NCBI GenBank assembly: GCA_015655215.1
Contig: JAATFL010000020.1
Location: forward strand, 1-64,000
Reading direction: 5' to 3'
Length of the DNA: 64,000 nucleotides
Source of the DNA: Coriobacteriia bacterium
Lineage (GTDB): Bacteria > Actinomycetota > Coriobacteriia > Coriobacteriales > RUG033
Shown: positions 43,637 through 53,663 of the stretch, piece by piece
How the letters are laid out: each line of letters begins with the position of its first letter
How positions within the stretch are numbered: position 1 is the first letter of the stretch
The notes under the pieces: generated by a model
Seen by the model: the letters and a program-made list of their open reading frames with translations, nothing else
Told to the model about the DNA's origin: nothing
Databases searched by the model: none
Made by a program: the position numbers and the translations under genes

Positions 43637-45393
43637 AGGCCGCTCACCACCACCAGGATGACCACGATCCCCAGAGCGACTGCGACGACCGACGAGATGA
43701 TCGGCGACGAGTCGAGCGAGGCGATCGCACGCGCCATGAGCCTGGACACGGCGGCGAACGGGCCATCGAAGCCCACCCAATCGCCGGCAAGGAGCCGGCG
43801 CCACCAGGTACGACGGGTCACCGGGTGCGACGCCTTGGTCGCATATGTACGCCAAGCCACCAAGATGGCGGCGAAGACGACGAGCGTGGACACCAGGGTG
43901 ACATCCACACGGGGCCATCCGGTGGCCTGGCCCATCAGCGCGGTTATCGCGGGCGAGGCGAGCCCGATGGTGCAACTGCCCAAGGCGAGCGCCCCCATGG
44001 GGAGGAGCGCCAGAAGGCCCGGATCGTGAGCCTCCCGTGGGCGCGAATCTCCGAGGAAGGCGTAGGAGCAGACACGCCCTATGTAGATGACCGACAGGAA
44101 GGAGGTGAGGAGCACGACCGCCGCCAAGGCCCACTCGCCGCGAGACAACAGCGTCGTCAAGATACCATCACGGGAGAAGTACCCGGCCAGGGGAACGACG
44201 CCGACCAACGACAGCGACCCGACCGTGAGAAGCAGGGCCGTGAAGGGCAGGCTATGCCACAGACCACCCATCTCCCTGATGTCACGCGTTCCGGAAGCCT
44301 GGACCACGACCGAGAAGGCGAGGAGAAGGAGCGGGGCGAAGAAGGCGCTTGAGATGAGGTGGAGCAGCGCATACACGGGGGCGCCCATCCCCAAGGCGAT
44401 GAAGATGACCCCGACCTGGGAAGCGAGCGAACAGGCAAGCACGCGGCGGATGTCGTACCGGACGCACGCCGACGCGGCCATCAGCGGGGCGGCGACGCAT
44501 CCTGCGACGAGGAGGGCCGTGAGCGACGGGGGGACAAGCACGAGCACCGGGTACATGCGGAAGACGAGAATCGAGCCACCCGCGAGCACCCCGAACGAGC
44601 TGGTGAGGGCCGAGGCCGAAGGAGGGGCCGTTATCGCATCGACTTGCCCTGCGAAGACCGGTAGTTGAGACGACTTGGCGAAGGCCGCGACAACGATGCA
44701 CGCAGCCGCCGCACCCTCAAGTCCCGGGTTCCACGTCGCGGTGGCCATCATGCTGAAATCCACCGTGCCGCAGCCGACGAGCGCACAGCCCACCGCCCCG
44801 AGAAGGGCGACATCGCCGATCGCCCCGATGCTCGCGAGAACGGTGACACCCCTCGTCAGGTGCGGCCGTTCCCACCAGAACGCCGTGACGAGCACGGAGA
44901 CGATCCCCATCACCACCCACGCGGCAAGCATGGTGACGAGCCCCGCGGCCATCACCATCACCTCGAGAGCCGCGCTGAAGAGGGACAGGTAGGCGAGCAG
45001 CAGACCGATGCGCTTGTCGGATGAGATCCGGGCCATCGCGAACACCTGGATCGCCAAGGAGATGAACGTGACGATGGGCAGGAGGAGCGAGGCCGTTCGA
45101 TAGACCATGAGCGAGAGGGCGATCTCCACCCCATCCTGAGACAGGAGGGAGAACGAGGCGAGTGACAAGGTGGTCATATCGTCTGCACCGACGGCCAGGT
45201 ACGTGCGTGCGAACGCGCACAGCGCCAAGAGCAGGGAGATGGCCATCGCCAGCGGAGCCAGAACCTGCATCCGATTCCGCAATCCCACGGGAAGCGCGAA
45301 GAGGACGAGAGCGGCGATGAAGGGCAGCAAGGGGATGAGCAGCATCCACCCGGTACCGGGGATGACCAGGACCGTGTCGAGCACACCTCCCAT
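43633..45393 (-). CDS. Complex-I antiporter-like membrane subunit (NuoL/ND5-like)
   Basis: Multi-TM; AAFAKSSQLPVFAGQVDAITAPPSASALTSSFG; SLSLVGVVPLAGYFSRDGIL; ATG at 45393 preceded by ggagg. Confidence 0.85.
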   Translation of the reverse strand: MGGVLDTVLVIPGTGWMLLIPLLPFIAALVLFALPVGLRNRMQVLAPLAMAISLLLALCAFARTYLAVGADDMTTLSLASFSLLSQDGVEIALSLMVYRTASLLLPIVTFISLAIQVFAMARISSDKRIGLLLAYLSLFSAALEVMVMAAGLVTMLAAWVVMGIVSVLVTAFWWERPHLTRGVTVLASIGAIGDVALLGAVGCALVGCGTVDFSMMATATWNPGLEGAAAACIVVAAFAKSSQLPVFAGQVDAITAPPSASALTSSFGVLAGGSILVFRMYPVLVLVPPSLTALLVAGCVAAPLMAASACVRYDIRRVLACSLASQVGVIFIALGMGAPVYALLHLISSAFFAPLLLLAFSVVVQASGTRDIREMGGLWHSLPFTALLLTVGSLSLVGVVPLAGYFSRDGILTTLLSRGEWALAAVVLLTSFLSVIYIGRVCSYAFLGDSRPREAHDPGLLALLPMGALALGSCTIGLASPAITALMGQATGWPRVDVTLVSTLVVFAAILVAWRTYATKASHPVTRRTWWRRLLAGDWVGFDGPFAAVSRLMARAIASLDSSPIISSVVAVALGIVVILVVVSGL

Positions 45394-45904
45394 GTCGCCC
45401 TCCCCTTCTCTGAACCGGGATATGCCAACCTGAGCGAAGGGTCTTGACTCGACCCGCCAAACCCGCGCACGAGGCGGATGATACGAAGTAAGCGAATGGG
45501 GTGCACGGGAGGCACGAGAGACCCGAGACGACCGCACGGGGAATCGCGAAGAGGAGCACGGGAGCACGACCGACGATTCCGGCATCGTAGGGAAATCCTA
45601 CCCCGCCTGGACCACGATGCCCCCCGCTATCGGCACCCCACCTCGGTAACAGGCAGGTACGAGCCGTCAGGGAGGATGCGCAAGGAGAACTTCATGGGTG
45701 CAGCACCCGCATGCCGTCGGCGCACCCAGGCCATCTCATGCACCGGGATCGACGAAGAGCCCCGTCGTCGAATCCATCGTCGAGGCACTGGCGCTTCACC
45801 GAAGAGGCGAACGCCCCTCCGAGGTGCGCCGTCTTCGCTCGGGCATGCAGGGACAAACCACCTTCGACGACGGGATTGGTCCCGGTCATCAAAATAGAAA
45901 AAGA

Positions 45905-45934
45905 CCCCTTCACCTGCGCAAACAGGGAAAGGGG
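45905..45934 (-). terminator. Rho-independent terminator of tRNA-Thr
   Basis: Stem ccccttcacctg...cagggaaagggg, followed on the minus strand by gtctttttctatttt. Confidence 0.85.
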
Positions 45935-45946
45935 CCACAATCTCGA

Positions 45947-46022
45947 TGGAGCCAGCGAGGGGACTCGAACCCCTGACCTGCTGATTACGAATCAGCTGCT
46001 CTACCAACTGAGCTACGCTGGC
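45947..46022 (-). tRNA. tRNA-Thr(CGT)
   Basis: GCCAGCGTAGCTCAGTTGGTAGAGCAGCTGATTCGTAATCAGCAGGTCAGGGGTTCGAGTCCCCTCGCTGGCTCCA; 7-bp acceptor, anticodon CGT, encoded CCA. Confidence 0.97.
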
Positions 46023-46217
46023 ACTGAGAACGACTTGCTAGTATACCGAATCCCCAACCCATGTGGAGCACCTTCTCGGTGCGTGCGGTCAGCGCACCGC
46101 CTACGAGGATGTGCGGTGCGGGAGGTCTCGGGCGCGCAACGCGCAGAACGTCGACAACCGTAAACCGAGAACCTACCCTCGGAGCGCTTTGCAGCCGACA
46201 GGAAGCGTGCTCTCGGG

Positions 46218-46223
46218 TATACT
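46218..46223 (+). promoter_or_regulatory. Probable -10 element (TATACT) of tRNA-Leu
   Basis: TATACT 12 nt upstream of the mature tRNA 5' end; -35 not confidently recognised. Confidence 0.5.
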
Positions 46224-46234
46224 ATCCCCCGCAC

Positions 46235-46320
46235 GCCCGAGTGGCGGAATGGCAGACGCGGAGGTCTCAAAAACCTTTATGGGAAACCATGTGTGGGTTC
46301 GACTCCCACCTCGGGCACCA
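46235..46320 (+). tRNA. tRNA-Leu(CAA)
   Basis: Class II tRNA with long variable arm, anticodon loop CTCAAAA, acceptor GCCCGAG/CTCGGGC, encoded CCA. Confidence 0.96.
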
Positions 46321-46332
46321 CGTTGAAACGGC

Positions 46333-46360
46333 AACGGACCCCGCAGAAGCGAGGTCCGTT
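46333..46360 (+). terminator. Terminator after tRNA-Leu
   Basis: aacggacc...ggtccgtt followed by ctcttt. Confidence 0.75.
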
Positions 46361-46408
46361 CTCTTTGCGGGAGGGTGACGTGCGTCCGGCACCCACTGCC
46401 ACCCCATC

Positions 46409-47482
46409 CTAAAGGAACGTGCGCCCCGTGGCGTCACGCAGGTTCGCGATCTTGGCGGTCTGCTCGAGCACCGAGACCAACCGCAGCGCCTCGGCGAGGG
46501 TGGGAGCGATGGCGAAGGGCCCGTGCCTGCGCAGCATGGCGATCCGCGCCCCGTTGGCGACTGCCGACGCGAGCATCCCGGCGGCCTCGGGAGAGGCGAT
46601 GGAGACCTGCGGCGCATAGACCTTCACCGGGTTGTCGATGGTGTAAGCGCTCTCGCTCTCCAGCAGCGCGATCTCATCCTCGACCAAGGACCGGAAGATG
46701 GTGTCGGTGGTGTGCGCGTGGACGATGGCCGCGCCGGTGAACGCGACGTCGGCCTCCTCGAGAGAGGTCTTGTACGCATGGTACATCGCACGGTGGACGA
46801 CGAGCTCTCGTGAGCACTCGGCGTCCGTCTCCGAAGGCTCGAACGTGGTGCGGATCACATCGCCACTGCCGAGACTGCCAAGCATCGAGTTGGTGCGCGT
46901 GATCCAGATGGATTCGCCGTCTGACTCCGAGATGTTGCCTCCATGGCTCGTCACGGCCCCGGTGGCGTAGAGACTGGCCCCCAGCTGGGAGAAGCGCCGT
47001 GCGCGCGGGATGTCCGCGATCGTGTCGCTGACCGCTTCCCCCGCCTTGCGAGCCGCCGACTGCACGGGGCCATCGGGCTCGACGACAACGTCGTGCACCA
47101 CCTTGGTGCCCTTGGTGACCGTCTCCGCAGCAGCCGTCCCAAATTGCGCCGCAGCGGTGCCGAGACGCTCCGCGGCGCGCCGGAGCCGGTCGGTCGTCCC
47201 CGGGACCCCTCCCTCGCGCGTCTCGTCGGCAGGTTCCGTATCGCATGGCGGCACGGTATCGGTCAATCCCCTCTCGACCCCACCGGCATCGGGGTCGATG
47301 TAATGGGCCTTGGCGTGGACGGGCTCGGGTTCGGCCGCCTCGGACGCAGATGCGTCCGAGGATACGGGAGAGGTCTCGGGAACCGATGTGGCACGTGGGG
47401 TGGAGTCGACCTCCGCCGACTTCTCGGCATCTCCCTGAACGGGCATGTCCTGCCGTGCATTCGAAGCGGTTTCGTCAAACAT
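46409..47482 (-). CDS. Class II aldolase/adducin family protein with long N-terminal extension
   Basis: TGAVTSHGGNISES; IVHAHTTDTIFRSL; MLRRHGPFAIA; start at MFDETASN. Confidence 0.82.
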   Translation of the reverse strand: MFDETASNARQDMPVQGDAEKSAEVDSTPRATSVPETSPVSSDASASEAAEPEPVHAKAHYIDPDAGGVERGLTDTVPPCDTEPADETREGGVPGTTDRLRRAAERLGTAAAQFGTAAAETVTKGTKVVHDVVVEPDGPVQSAARKAGEAVSDTIADIPRARRFSQLGASLYATGAVTSHGGNISESDGESIWITRTNSMLGSLGSGDVIRTTFEPSETDAECSRELVVHRAMYHAYKTSLEEADVAFTGAAIVHAHTTDTIFRSLVEDEIALLESESAYTIDNPVKVYAPQVSIASPEAAGMLASAVANGARIAMLRRHGPFAIAPTLAEALRLVSVLEQTAKIANLRDATGRTFL

Positions 47483-47640
47483 GAGTGCCTCCTTCTTGGA
47501 GAGAGGGACCGGTCCCCCGTGGGAAGACCCGCCCCCTGATGGCGTATCTGATTGGTACGGTCCCCGCTGAGACACCGACCTCAAACCCACCAGCGTATCG
47601 CCTGCGTGCACGCCCGCATCCACCAGCCAGCTCACGTGGA

Positions 47641-48588
47641 TCAGAGCGAGAACTGGTCGCGTCCCTCGAAGACGTCGAGCGCCTCCTCGACGTCGTAGTC
47701 GGCGAGCGTGATGGCGGAGATGGCCTTGGTGAGGCGCACGGCCTCGTCGAGTGAGCGTTGATGGATGTTGCGTCCCGTCGCATTGCCCGAGGCACCACCA
47801 ACGTGGATCTGACTCCACAGCTGGCTGAGGAAGGTACGGGCGTCGACGGTTGACCCGCCGGCGCAGACGAGTCCGGTGCGGCCCGCGGCGACGGCGGCGT
47901 GCTTGAGCAACTCGGCCGAGGTCGCGGTCTGTCCATCGCGCGGCTTGGGTGGATTGACCTTGACGAAGTCGGAGCCCAGGCACAGCGCGACGCCTGCGGC
48001 ACCGGCGATGGTGGCGTCGTCCTTCTCACGATCGCCAACGGCCTTGCCACGCGGGTAGATCCACAGCACGACGACAAGGCCGTTGGCATGCGCCTCGGCG
48101 ATGAGCTCCCCCGCCTCGGCGAGCATGGTGGACTCATAGTCGCTGCCCAGGTATATCGTATAACCGATGCCCACGATGTTCACACCAGCCTCGCGCATGG
48201 CAAGCACGGGCTCGAGCTCAGAGAGCATGGCGGAGTAGGGATCGTCCTGCGCGGTCTTGATCAGGTTGGTCTTCGAGTTCATCTTCACCAGATAGTTGAT
48301 GCGGGGATAATCGGCCGCGTAACGGGCGATTATCCCGCGCTGGCCGGCCATGATGCCGATGACGCCCTGGTCGGCGATCTGGAACAGGTGCTCGGGGTCT
48401 GCATCGGCGATGTCGATGCCCTCACCGAAGAAGTCGCCGTTCATGTGCTCGACCTTCTGATCGCAGGCAAACAGCATGAGACGGCCGGTCCCTTGCGTGG
48501 CAGCCATGTAGTTATCGATGTACACCTCGCGAGACTCGGGCATGACATCCAACGGAACCTTGACCTCATCACGGGTGATCTTGGGCAT
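47641..48588 (-). CDS. Class I fructose-bisphosphate aldolase (DhnA/archaeal-type, DeoC/LacD superfamily)
   Basis: LMLFACDQKVEHMNGDFFGEGI; VVLWIYPRGKAV; GSDFVKVNPP; GLVCAGGSTVDARTFL. Confidence 0.88.
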   Translation of the reverse strand: MPKITRDEVKVPLDVMPESREVYIDNYMAATQGTGRLMLFACDQKVEHMNGDFFGEGIDIADADPEHLFQIADQGVIGIMAGQRGIIARYAADYPRINYLVKMNSKTNLIKTAQDDPYSAMLSELEPVLAMREAGVNIVGIGYTIYLGSDYESTMLAEAGELIAEAHANGLVVVLWIYPRGKAVGDREKDDATIAGAAGVALCLGSDFVKVNPPKPRDGQTATSAELLKHAAVAAGRTGLVCAGGSTVDARTFLSQLWSQIHVGGASGNATGRNIHQRSLDEAVRLTKAISAITLADYDVEEALDVFEGRDQFSL

Positions 48589-48984
48589 AACGGTAGGTCC
48601 TTCCTCTTCATCGATGGCAGATGAATGCACGTAACCATGGGCTGCGACGACACGCGTACGGTGTAAGGTTACCCGAAAAGCGACTCGCCTGCAGGTGATG
48701 TCGCCAACCCGCCACCTACCCGGGTCGCTCGTGGACGACCATCGGCGTCACACGACGACGCTCGCCCCCGACGCGGGGGCGGTGGGTTGGGCTGCCAGTC
48801 CGCGAGCAAGGTCGAGGATGCGGGCACCCCCGTACAGCCGGCGAGAAGGGCGCGCGGTACTGCCGCCGCCAGCATACCCACAAACGGCGTCGGATGCGCG
48901 ATAATCGCATGTACCGTATCCATCGCGCGGTACACGCGTGTCGTTATCAGAGAAACGCCGCAGCGAGCGGCACAAGGAGAGACC

Positions 48985-51012
48985 GTGGCAAGTGAACGAC
49001 CGAACTTCCCCAAACGCGCCATCGTCACCGCCGGCATGCCCTACGGCAACAAGGGCCTGCACTTCGGCCACATGGGAGGGGTCTTCATCCCCGCCGACGC
49101 CTATGCGCGATTCCTGCGAGACCGTCTCGGGAAGGAGAACGTCATCTTCGTCTCCGGCACCGACTGCTACGGCTCCCCCATCATGGAGGGCTATCGCAAG
49201 GGCATCGAGACCGGGGAGCTCGACGGCACCATCGAGGAGTACGTCGCACGCAACCATGAGCGTCAGGCGGCGGCACTCAACGCATATGAGGTCTCGCTTG
49301 ACCTCTACGCTGGCTCCGGGCTTCCCCCCGCGAAGGACCGTCACGTGGCGATGACCGACCGCATCATCCGCCGCCTTTACCGCAACGGCTGGGTAGAGCG
49401 TCGCAGCACCGCCCAGTTCTACGACCCCGAGGCGCACACTTTCCTCAATGGCCGTCAGGTGCTGGGGCACTGCCCCGTTCAAGGCTGCAAGTCGGAGAAG
49501 GCCTACGCCGACGAGTGCGACCTCGGGCATCAGTTCGAGCCCAGCGACCTGATCGCACCCGTCTCCACGCTCACCGGATGCACGCCTGAACTGCGCCCCG
49601 TCGACAACTGGTACTTCAAGCTCCCCGAGTTCGCAGGCTTCATCGGCGAATGGGTCGTGGCACAGGAGAGCGCCGATGGCATCCGTCCCGTGGTGACGCA
49701 AACGGTGCGCGAGTTCCTCCTACCCCCGATGATCTACCTCAAGAACGAGATCGAGGGGCAGTACCACTCCGTCGCAGGCGAGATGCCGCCGCACGTCTTC
49801 CTGCCCGCCGAGAAGGGCAAGGCCTCGTTCGTGTTGCGCTTCGACAACCTCGACGACCGCGACGCGGCCCGTGAGGTGCTCGGCGCGCACGCGATGCGCT
49901 ACCGCACCGGCAAGGCGCTCGTGCCCTTCCGTCTCACCGGCAACATCGCCTGGAGCGTACCGGCCCCACGGCTCGACGGGGAGGACCTGCTCACCGTATG
50001 GTGCTGGCCCGAATCGCTCTGGGCACCCATCTCGTTCACCGATACCGTGTTGGCACGCGACGCCATGGCGGGCGGCACGCGTTATGCGAGCGACGACTGG
50101 CACGATTGGTGGTGCCGAGACGACGCGCACACGTACCAGTTCATCGGCCAGGACAACCTTTACTTCTACGGCGTGGCACAGACCGCGCTCTGGGGCGCCT
50201 TGCAAGACGGTGAGCCCACGCTGGCCACCACGGGCGACGACCTCCGACAATCGACGCTCGTCGCCAACCATCACATCCTCTTCCTTGGGACGAAGGCGTC
50301 GAGCAGCGGCAAGGTGAAGCCGCCCATGGCCGAGGAGCTGCTCGACCACTACACTCCCGAGCAGCTGCGAGCCCATTGGCTCGCCCTCGGACTCGACCAG
50401 AGGTCCGTGAGCTTCATGCCCAAGGTGTACGACCCCAAGACCGCCGATAACCCCAAGGCGGCCGACCCCGCCCTCAAGGAGGGGACCCTGCTCACCAACG
50501 TCTTCAACCGACTCGCCCGCAGTTGCTTCTACAAGGCCCAGGAGATCTGCACGGGCAAGCTGCCCGCCGGCACGCCGAGCGACGCGGCGCGCGCCGCGAG
50601 CGACGAGTCCGCGCTCAAGTACGAGCGCCTCATGCACGCCTTCGAGTTCACGGGGGTCATGACCCTTGTCGACGAGTTCATCCGCGGAGCGAACAAGCGC
50701 TGGACCACGCGCATGCGCGATGCATCGGCACTCTCCGGCGACGCACGTCGTGCGGTGGAGACGACCTGCTTGGTGGATGCCTTCTACGAGTTGCGTACCG
50801 CCGCCGTGTTGGTGCACCCCATCGCACCGCTCGGCTGCGAGAAGATCCGCGAGTACCTTCGTCTCGATGAGGGTATGTGGAGCTGGGACCACCTGTTCGA
50901 GACGCTCGACGAAGCGGTCACCCGCGCCGGCGAGAAGCCCGGCGAGCACCTGCTCAAGGAGCTCCCACCTCGTACCGACTTCTTCGAGAAGCACCCCTCG
51001 CAGTACGAATAG
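48985..51012 (+). CDS. metG: Methionyl-tRNA synthetase-like class I aaRS (divergent)
   Basis: ITAGMPYGNKGLHFGHMGGVF (HIGH region), FVSGTDCYGSPIM, FIGQDNLYFY; GTG start at 48985 preceded by aaggaga; KASSS where KMSKS is expected. Confidence 0.8.
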   Translation: MASERPNFPKRAIVTAGMPYGNKGLHFGHMGGVFIPADAYARFLRDRLGKENVIFVSGTDCYGSPIMEGYRKGIETGELDGTIEEYVARNHERQAAALNAYEVSLDLYAGSGLPPAKDRHVAMTDRIIRRLYRNGWVERRSTAQFYDPEAHTFLNGRQVLGHCPVQGCKSEKAYADECDLGHQFEPSDLIAPVSTLTGCTPELRPVDNWYFKLPEFAGFIGEWVVAQESADGIRPVVTQTVREFLLPPMIYLKNEIEGQYHSVAGEMPPHVFLPAEKGKASFVLRFDNLDDRDAAREVLGAHAMRYRTGKALVPFRLTGNIAWSVPAPRLDGEDLLTVWCWPESLWAPISFTDTVLARDAMAGGTRYASDDWHDWWCRDDAHTYQFIGQDNLYFYGVAQTALWGALQDGEPTLATTGDDLRQSTLVANHHILFLGTKASSSGKVKPPMAEELLDHYTPEQLRAHWLALGLDQRSVSFMPKVYDPKTADNPKAADPALKEGTLLTNVFNRLARSCFYKAQEICTGKLPAGTPSDAARAASDESALKYERLMHAFEFTGVMTLVDEFIRGANKRWTTRMRDASALSGDARRAVETTCLVDAFYELRTAAVLVHPIAPLGCEKIREYLRLDEGMWSWDHLFETLDEAVTRAGEKPGEHLLKELPPRTDFFEKHPSQYE

Positions 51013-51091
51013 GGTACGCTGCACGACGCCGTCGAGTTCGACGGCGAACCCCTGATTCGAGACGACACAGACGGCCGGCCATCAGGCGCCT

Positions 51092-51916
51092 CTAGACACC
51101 CGTGTCCCCTGGCACGACGAGTCCGTTCTCGTAGGCGAGGACCACGAGCTGCGCGCGGTCGTGTGCGTCGAGCTTCATCATGATGCGCCCGACGTGCGTC
51201 TTGGCCGTGGCCGGGGAGATGAAGAGCTTGGTGGCGATCTCCTGGTTGGAGAGACCATGGGCAACGGCGACGAGCACCTCGCGTTCACGGTCGGTCAGCA
51301 TCGAGAGGTTGCTCGATAGCGGGGGGATCGCCGCTTTCCGGGAGCGTACGAACTCGCTCACCAGCTGCCGCGTGACCGATGGGGAGAGCAGTGCCTCACC
51401 CTGTGCGATGACGCGGATGGCGTTTATCAGCTCATCCGGGTCGGTATCCTTGAGCAGGAAGCCGCTTGCGCCGGCAGTCAGCGCATCGTAGACGTATTCG
51501 TCGAGGTCGAACGTCGTGAGGATCAGGATGCGGCAGGCCTTGGCGATGGGGTCGCCCACGATCGCGCGCGTCGCCTCGATGCCGTCCATCACCGGCATGC
51601 GGATGTCCATGAGCACCACGTCGGGCACCAGGTCGCGCGCCATGCCCACGACCTCGAGCCCGTTGCTCGCCTCACCCACCACCCGCGTGAACGGGTAGGA
51701 GGAGAGCAACATCCTGAAACCGCTGCGCACAAGCGACTGGTCGTCGGCGATGAGGACGTCGATGGGGTGACCAGCCGTGCCGGGAACTCCCATCGCCCCG
51801 ATGCCCGAGGTACCACCCTTCGCCGTCGTGGCGACCGGCGTGCCCGACGCACCGAGGAGGACGTCCTGCGCCGCCCCCCGCCCGCTCCTATCTGCGAACA
51901 GGTCTCTCTCGGACAT
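51092..51916 (-). CDS. NarL/LuxR-family response regulator
   Basis: VLIADDQSLVRSGFRMLL; VVLMDIRMPVMDGIEATR; LTDREREVLVAVAHGLSNQEIATKLFISPATAKTHV. Confidence 0.95.
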   Translation of the reverse strand: MSERDLFADRSGRGAAQDVLLGASGTPVATTAKGGTSGIGAMGVPGTAGHPIDVLIADDQSLVRSGFRMLLSSYPFTRVVGEASNGLEVVGMARDLVPDVVLMDIRMPVMDGIEATRAIVGDPIAKACRILILTTFDLDEYVYDALTAGASGFLLKDTDPDELINAIRVIAQGEALLSPSVTRQLVSEFVRSRKAAIPPLSSNLSMLTDREREVLVAVAHGLSNQEIATKLFISPATAKTHVGRIMMKLDAHDRAQLVVLAYENGLVVPGDTGV

Positions 51917-52163
51917 GGCTCTCTCCTTTGCCGACACGACCCATCGATGGCGTGCCGTTCTCGTCATGACCGGGGATCGGACCGTGCCTGCGGCCGATGA
52001 CGCCTGATCCGCACGGTCATATGCGACAGTCCGGATGCCGTGCATCCGCACACATCCTAACGCTAAAGCGGGATCGCGTGCGGCTCGCCCCGGAATGCGG
52101 TCGCGCTTTTCCGTCCGCGTGCGACACGGCTGCGCCACCTGTGGTCCATCGACTGCCGTGATG

Positions 52164-53663
52164 CTACCGCGATGCCGCGAGGGGGATGTGCGCCTCGACG
52201 ACGAAGCCACCACCGGGGATTGGACCGACGCTCAAGGTGCCGCCCAGCGCGATCGCACGCTCGTGCATCCCCTCGATGCCATGACCGCCTCCCATCGTCT
52301 GCACCGCATCGTTGGTCGCGGCACCATCCGCGTCCGCGCCGGTCGGGGCACCGCCGTCATCCTCGACCATCACGCTCGCCTCGGTTCGCGTGCAGGCAAG
52401 CGTGATGGTCACCCGACGTGCCGCCACCGCATGCCGGAGCACGTTGGTGGCCGACTCGCGCACGATCCGGAAGATCGCGACGTCGACGAACACGGGTACG
52501 CCGGTGCGATCGTATCCCGAGAGGTCCACCACCACCTCGATGCCCGAACCCTCGAGGGATCTGATCACCTCGGGCAGGCGTTCCGTACCCGAGGTGGGGG
52601 TCATCTCGGCGGCGCCAAGTGGTTCACGGAGCACGCCGACAAGGGCGCGCAGCTCCTGCAACGAGTCCTTCGAGGTCGACCGGATGGTCGAAAGGGCCTC
52701 CCTCGCGGCATCGGGGTTGGCATCCACCAGGCGCTCGGCTGCAGCCGCCTGTATGGCCACGACGGAAAGCGAGTGAGCCGTGATGTCGTGCACCTCGCGG
52801 GCGATGCTCACGCGCTCCGCCTCGACCCGACGCGCCGCGACCTCCTCGCGGGTGCGCTCCGCCTCCTCGGCGCGGTGCATCGCCTCCTCGGTGAGCTCCT
52901 GTCGGGACCGGACCGAGTCACCCAGGGCCGCGGACGCGAAGAGGAGGGCGAAGTTCTGGATGAGGTAGAGCAGCGTCGTGCTCGAACCCAGGGCGAACGG
53001 CACCACGATGAAGAGGGCCATGAGCGCGACGCCCCAGGTGAGCGTCTCCATGCGCGGCCGCTTCGTCGCCAAGGTGTAGAGCGCGAACATGGGGGCGACG
53101 ATGGCGATCGTCGTGCCCTGGGTTGCCTGGATCGCGAGATAGACACCGGAAGTGGCGATGAGGACGGCGCTTGTCTGCGTACGCCGCATCGCCAGGGGAA
53201 GGAACTCGAGCGCGAGCAGGAGGAGGAACAAGGGGGTGACATCGGCGCTGGCGAACCCCGAGAAGACCTGTCCGCCCCGGAACACGAGGTAGAGCGTCTG
53301 GGTGAGCGAGACCTCGATCCATGAGAACACCATGAGCGCGACGGCCATGATGCCGTCGACGACGATCGTGCGACCGGGCTCGGAGAAGCGCCTGAGGAAC
53401 TCGGGCATCTGTTGACCGGAAGGACCGGAACGCTGCTCCCTGGTGGCGCGGGTCGCATCCTTGCCGACGATGGGGAGCGGCGGGACCTCAGGTGGTTCGG
53501 CGATGGAGGCGCCCGGGTCGCACGAAAGCTCCGGCTCCGAATCGAAAAGGGAGTCGGCGCCGGTCTTGTCGGCGGAGAGCGGGGATGTCGGGCTGCGTTG
53601 CATCATGGGAAGATGGTACCCGGTCCGCATCGTTCGCGCATGCTCCACCGGTATGATTTCCAC
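52164..53663 (-). CDS. Sensor histidine kinase (HisKA_3 type)
   Basis: ERVSIAREVHDITAHSLSVVAIQAAAAERL; FRIVRESATNVLRHA; GGGHGIEGMHERAIALGG; start uncertain (likely ~53605). Confidence 0.93.
   Translation of the reverse strand: MEIIPVEHARTMRTGYHLPMMQRSPTSPLSADKTGADSLFDSEPELSCDPGASIAEPPEVPPLPIVGKDATRATREQRSGPSGQQMPEFLRRFSEPGRTIVVDGIMAVALMVFSWIEVSLTQTLYLVFRGGQVFSGFASADVTPLFLLLLALEFLPLAMRRTQTSAVLIATSGVYLAIQATQGTTIAIVAPMFALYTLATKRPRMETLTWGVALMALFIVVPFALGSSTTLLYLIQNFALLFASAALGDSVRSRQELTEEAMHRAEEAERTREEVAARRVEAERVSIAREVHDITAHSLSVVAIQAAAAERLVDANPDAAREALSTIRSTSKDSLQELRALVGVLREPLGAAEMTPTSGTERLPEVIRSLEGSGIEVVVDLSGYDRTGVPVFVDVAIFRIVRESATNVLRHAVAARRVTITLACTRTEASVMVEDDGGAPTGADADGAATNDAVQTMGGGHGIEGMHERAIALGGTLSVGPIPGGGFVVEAHIPLAASR

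Noticed and set aside
43637-44134. 166-aa N-terminal extension of the 1077-aa NuoM-like ORF
   Set aside because: Overlaps the NuoL-like gene out of frame and looks like shadow sequence; true start is ATG 43636 (ATGA overlap).
45627-46007. 126-aa minus-strand ORF overlapping tRNA-Thr
   Set aside because: Runs through the tRNA and its terminator; no motif.
48748-51024. Minus-strand ORFs 48748-49701 and 49720-51024
   Set aside because: Antisense to the MetRS gene; no recognisable motifs.
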